Shown here: positions 62,601 to 64,000 of the stretch, in pieces
How positions within the stretch are numbered: position 1 is the stretch's first letter
Layout: the number at the start of each line of letters is the position of its first letter
Assembly (NCBI GenBank): GCA_013397435.1
Contig: VZRG01000362.1
Span: forward strand, 499,890 to 563,889
DNA length: 64,000 bases
Reading direction: 5' to 3'
From: Erythrocercus mccallii
Taxonomy: Eukaryota > Chordata > Aves > Passeriformes > Dicruridae
Translations under genes and position numbers: made by a program
Notes under the pieces: generated by a model
The model's database searches: none
What the model saw: the letters and a program-made list of their open reading frames with translations, nothing else
What the model was told of the DNA's origin: nothing

Positions 62601-64000
62601 CACAGTGCAGCTCTTCAGTCATCACTGGGTCCATCAGCCAGTGAACCTTGGCCTGTGAAAAATCATTTAACAAGTGAAGCAGTGTACAAGGATTTAAAAA
62701 TAACTCATGATCTGAACTCAGAGGTACCTGAAAGAGGGAATACTTTGGATTCTGAAGGACTTCCTACCCAGCAAAACACAGTTGACATCAGGAATGATTT
62801 GAAAGTCATGGGATCTTTGCAAGTGCAGCAACAAGCAGGTGAAACTCCAAACGTGGCCAACCCACATGTGCTTCTTCCTTTTCTTCAAAACTTGTGCACT
62901 CAGGTGAATCACCTTCGGCTCAAGGATGGGGAGAGGCACCTCGGGAGGAGTGCAGTGGTTAAAGAGGAAAGTGTTCAGAGTGCTGGGTGAGTTAAGTTTG
63001 GTGAATCTCTCAAAGTAGTACTGACTGTTTACTGACAAGTTTAAACCAAATGCATAATGTAAGCGTTTTCTTCTCATTAACAGCAATAGTGAATCTTAGA
63101 GTACATGGTTTTGAAGGCTATGTGGTAATGAGCATTACAATTTTTCAGATGAGCTGCTTGAATGTAGGAGTTTTTTCAGAAGAAATCACATCATTTGTTA
63201 CTAAACTGTTCTGTCTTCTACCTCCATTTAATCTAATTTAGAAAGGATGTTTCTTCATACACATTTAGCTTGTCTTTCTCATCTACTCTATTTTCATTTT
63301 GATTATTTTTACCTTTAAATTCTTACATCTTCCCCTTTTCACATCATGTGGCACAATCTTTCTGCTGTACTTGGTGTGTATCAGCCCACGGATGTTCCTG
63401 TTCCTCCTCACTTGTTGGTATTTACAGTGCAGGTGTCACAGTTACCCTGTTGGATACCTCAGGAACAACAGTGGAATTCCTGAGATGTAGGAACGTTGTG
63501 TAGAAATCAGGATTTAATGGAGACTGAATATCTCAGCTCCAGTATTTTTAAAGAATGCAGGCTCAGACAGTTGCATAGTTTGGATAACTCTTGAAGCACT
63601 TTTCCTGACAAGGACAGTCTGCCATGCTCACAGAATACAAACTCTGTGTATATTGGTGACTTATGTGGATTTTGTTTTATGTAATTAATCTCTATAATAC
63701 ATAGTTGAGCCGTTGAAAAAACAAGGTTGAAAGAAGGTGACTATATACAATAGCATGTTAATGAAAAAAAAAATTGGGATTTAAAGTGTGGCAGGCAGGG
63801 TATTTTACTTGTACTAAAAACCTAATGCCTTTAAATTATTGCCTAATAAATGAAATTTTATGTTTAAAAGATGTTCAGGTGCCCAGATCCCTTTATTGCT
63901 CCTTGTCATTAAGAAATAGGTTGTACTTATTCTAATATTTGCTCTTCTTACAGGGTGGAACAACAGCCTATTTGCTCCTATTTGGAAAAGATCATTTCAA
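59604..64000 (+). CDS. C10orf88: ATPase PAAT (C10orf88 homologue), 3' end outside window
   Basis: PAAT is described as an ATPase-like partner of mitochondrial ABC transporters (ABCB7/8/10 group). Coding exons: 59604-59758, 59844-60035, 61030-61102, 61648-61854, 62517-62986 and 63954 to beyond 64000; all phases join. The start ATG gives MSSGCAAAEEEAEESGGEP. Recognition rests on exon 4 (IMESMGSKLSPGAQQLMDMV) and the beginning of exon 6 (CSYLEKIIS), which match human C10orf88 as I recall it. Exon 5 is a Ser/Asn/Gln-rich, probably disordered segment. The exon 2 acceptor is a CAGCAG tandem, so a one-residue difference between transcripts is possible. There is a CR1 copy in intron 2. The gene is truncated by the window edge, not by mutation. 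Confidence 0.9.
60133..60512 (+). repeat. CR1 LINE 3' fragment, about 380 bp
   Basis: Plus-oriented CR1 in PAAT intron 2: GAATTGAGGCTGTTCAGTC, then GAATTTCCTCCCTGTGAGGG, GTGCCCAGAGCAGCCGTGG and a GGTTCCTTCCAACCC end. Confidence 0.9.

Noticed and set aside
1..64000. CRISPR arrays, operons, bacterial mobile elements, tRNA or rRNA genes
   Set aside because: None was seen; the window is a vertebrate chromosome segment with spliced genes.

Overview
The window is vertebrate nuclear DNA from a bird, probably a songbird. The genes are split by GT-AG introns, the interspersed repeats are almost all CR1 LINE 3' ends (no Alu- or B1-like SINEs), and there is one solo LTR. Five genes were assembled exon by exon from splice sites and reading phase. 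Their order, ACADSB - IKZF5 - PSTK - (ADAM) - C10orf88/PAAT, is the human 10q26.13 block in mirror orientation, with one extra ADAM9-like metalloprotease gene between PSTK and PAAT. An assembly gap of 505 N lies at 25283-25787.

Layout. 1-11.4 kb: non-coding, no gene recognised; in the human order this is the ACADSB-HMX3 interval. 11.4-26.27 kb: ACADSB on the minus strand, 11 coding exons, 433 codons, with a probable long 3' UTR. 26.27-26.45 kb: a CpG-island bidirectional promoter shared by ACADSB (minus) and IKZF5 (plus). 26.45-39.2 kb: IKZF5 on the plus strand; three coding exons give 419 codons, the same length I recall for the human protein. 39.49-42.71 kb: PSTK on the minus strand, six coding exons, 363 codons, convergent with IKZF5. 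42.78-42.98 kb: a 27-bp minisatellite at the PSTK 5' end. 44.2-57.8 kb: a complete ADAM9-like gene on the minus strand, 21 inferred coding exons, about 774 codons, intact zinc-binding motif. 58.9-59.4 kb: opposed CR1 fragments. 59.6-64 kb: C10orf88/PAAT on the plus strand, cut by the window edge in its sixth coding exon.

Functions. ACADSB is a mitochondrial acyl-CoA dehydrogenase of isoleucine breakdown. IKZF5 (Pegasus) is an Ikaros-family zinc-finger repressor. PSTK phosphorylates Ser-tRNA(Sec) for selenocysteine synthesis. PAAT is described as a partner of mitochondrial ABC transporters. The ADAM gene encodes a predicted membrane-anchored sheddase. They are physical neighbours rather than one pathway, apart from the shared ACADSB/IKZF5 promoter.

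Most interesting points: mirrored YY1-type motifs and a TCTCGCGAGA element in the shared promoter; a 113-bp duplication that copies most of ACADSB exon 1 beside a poly-C run and the gap; a duplicated 3' splice site in the ADAM gene that would create a truncated ectodomain in frame; a solo LTR ending 29 nt before an IKZF5 splice acceptor; and a stop-free, promoter-like first intron in PSTK.
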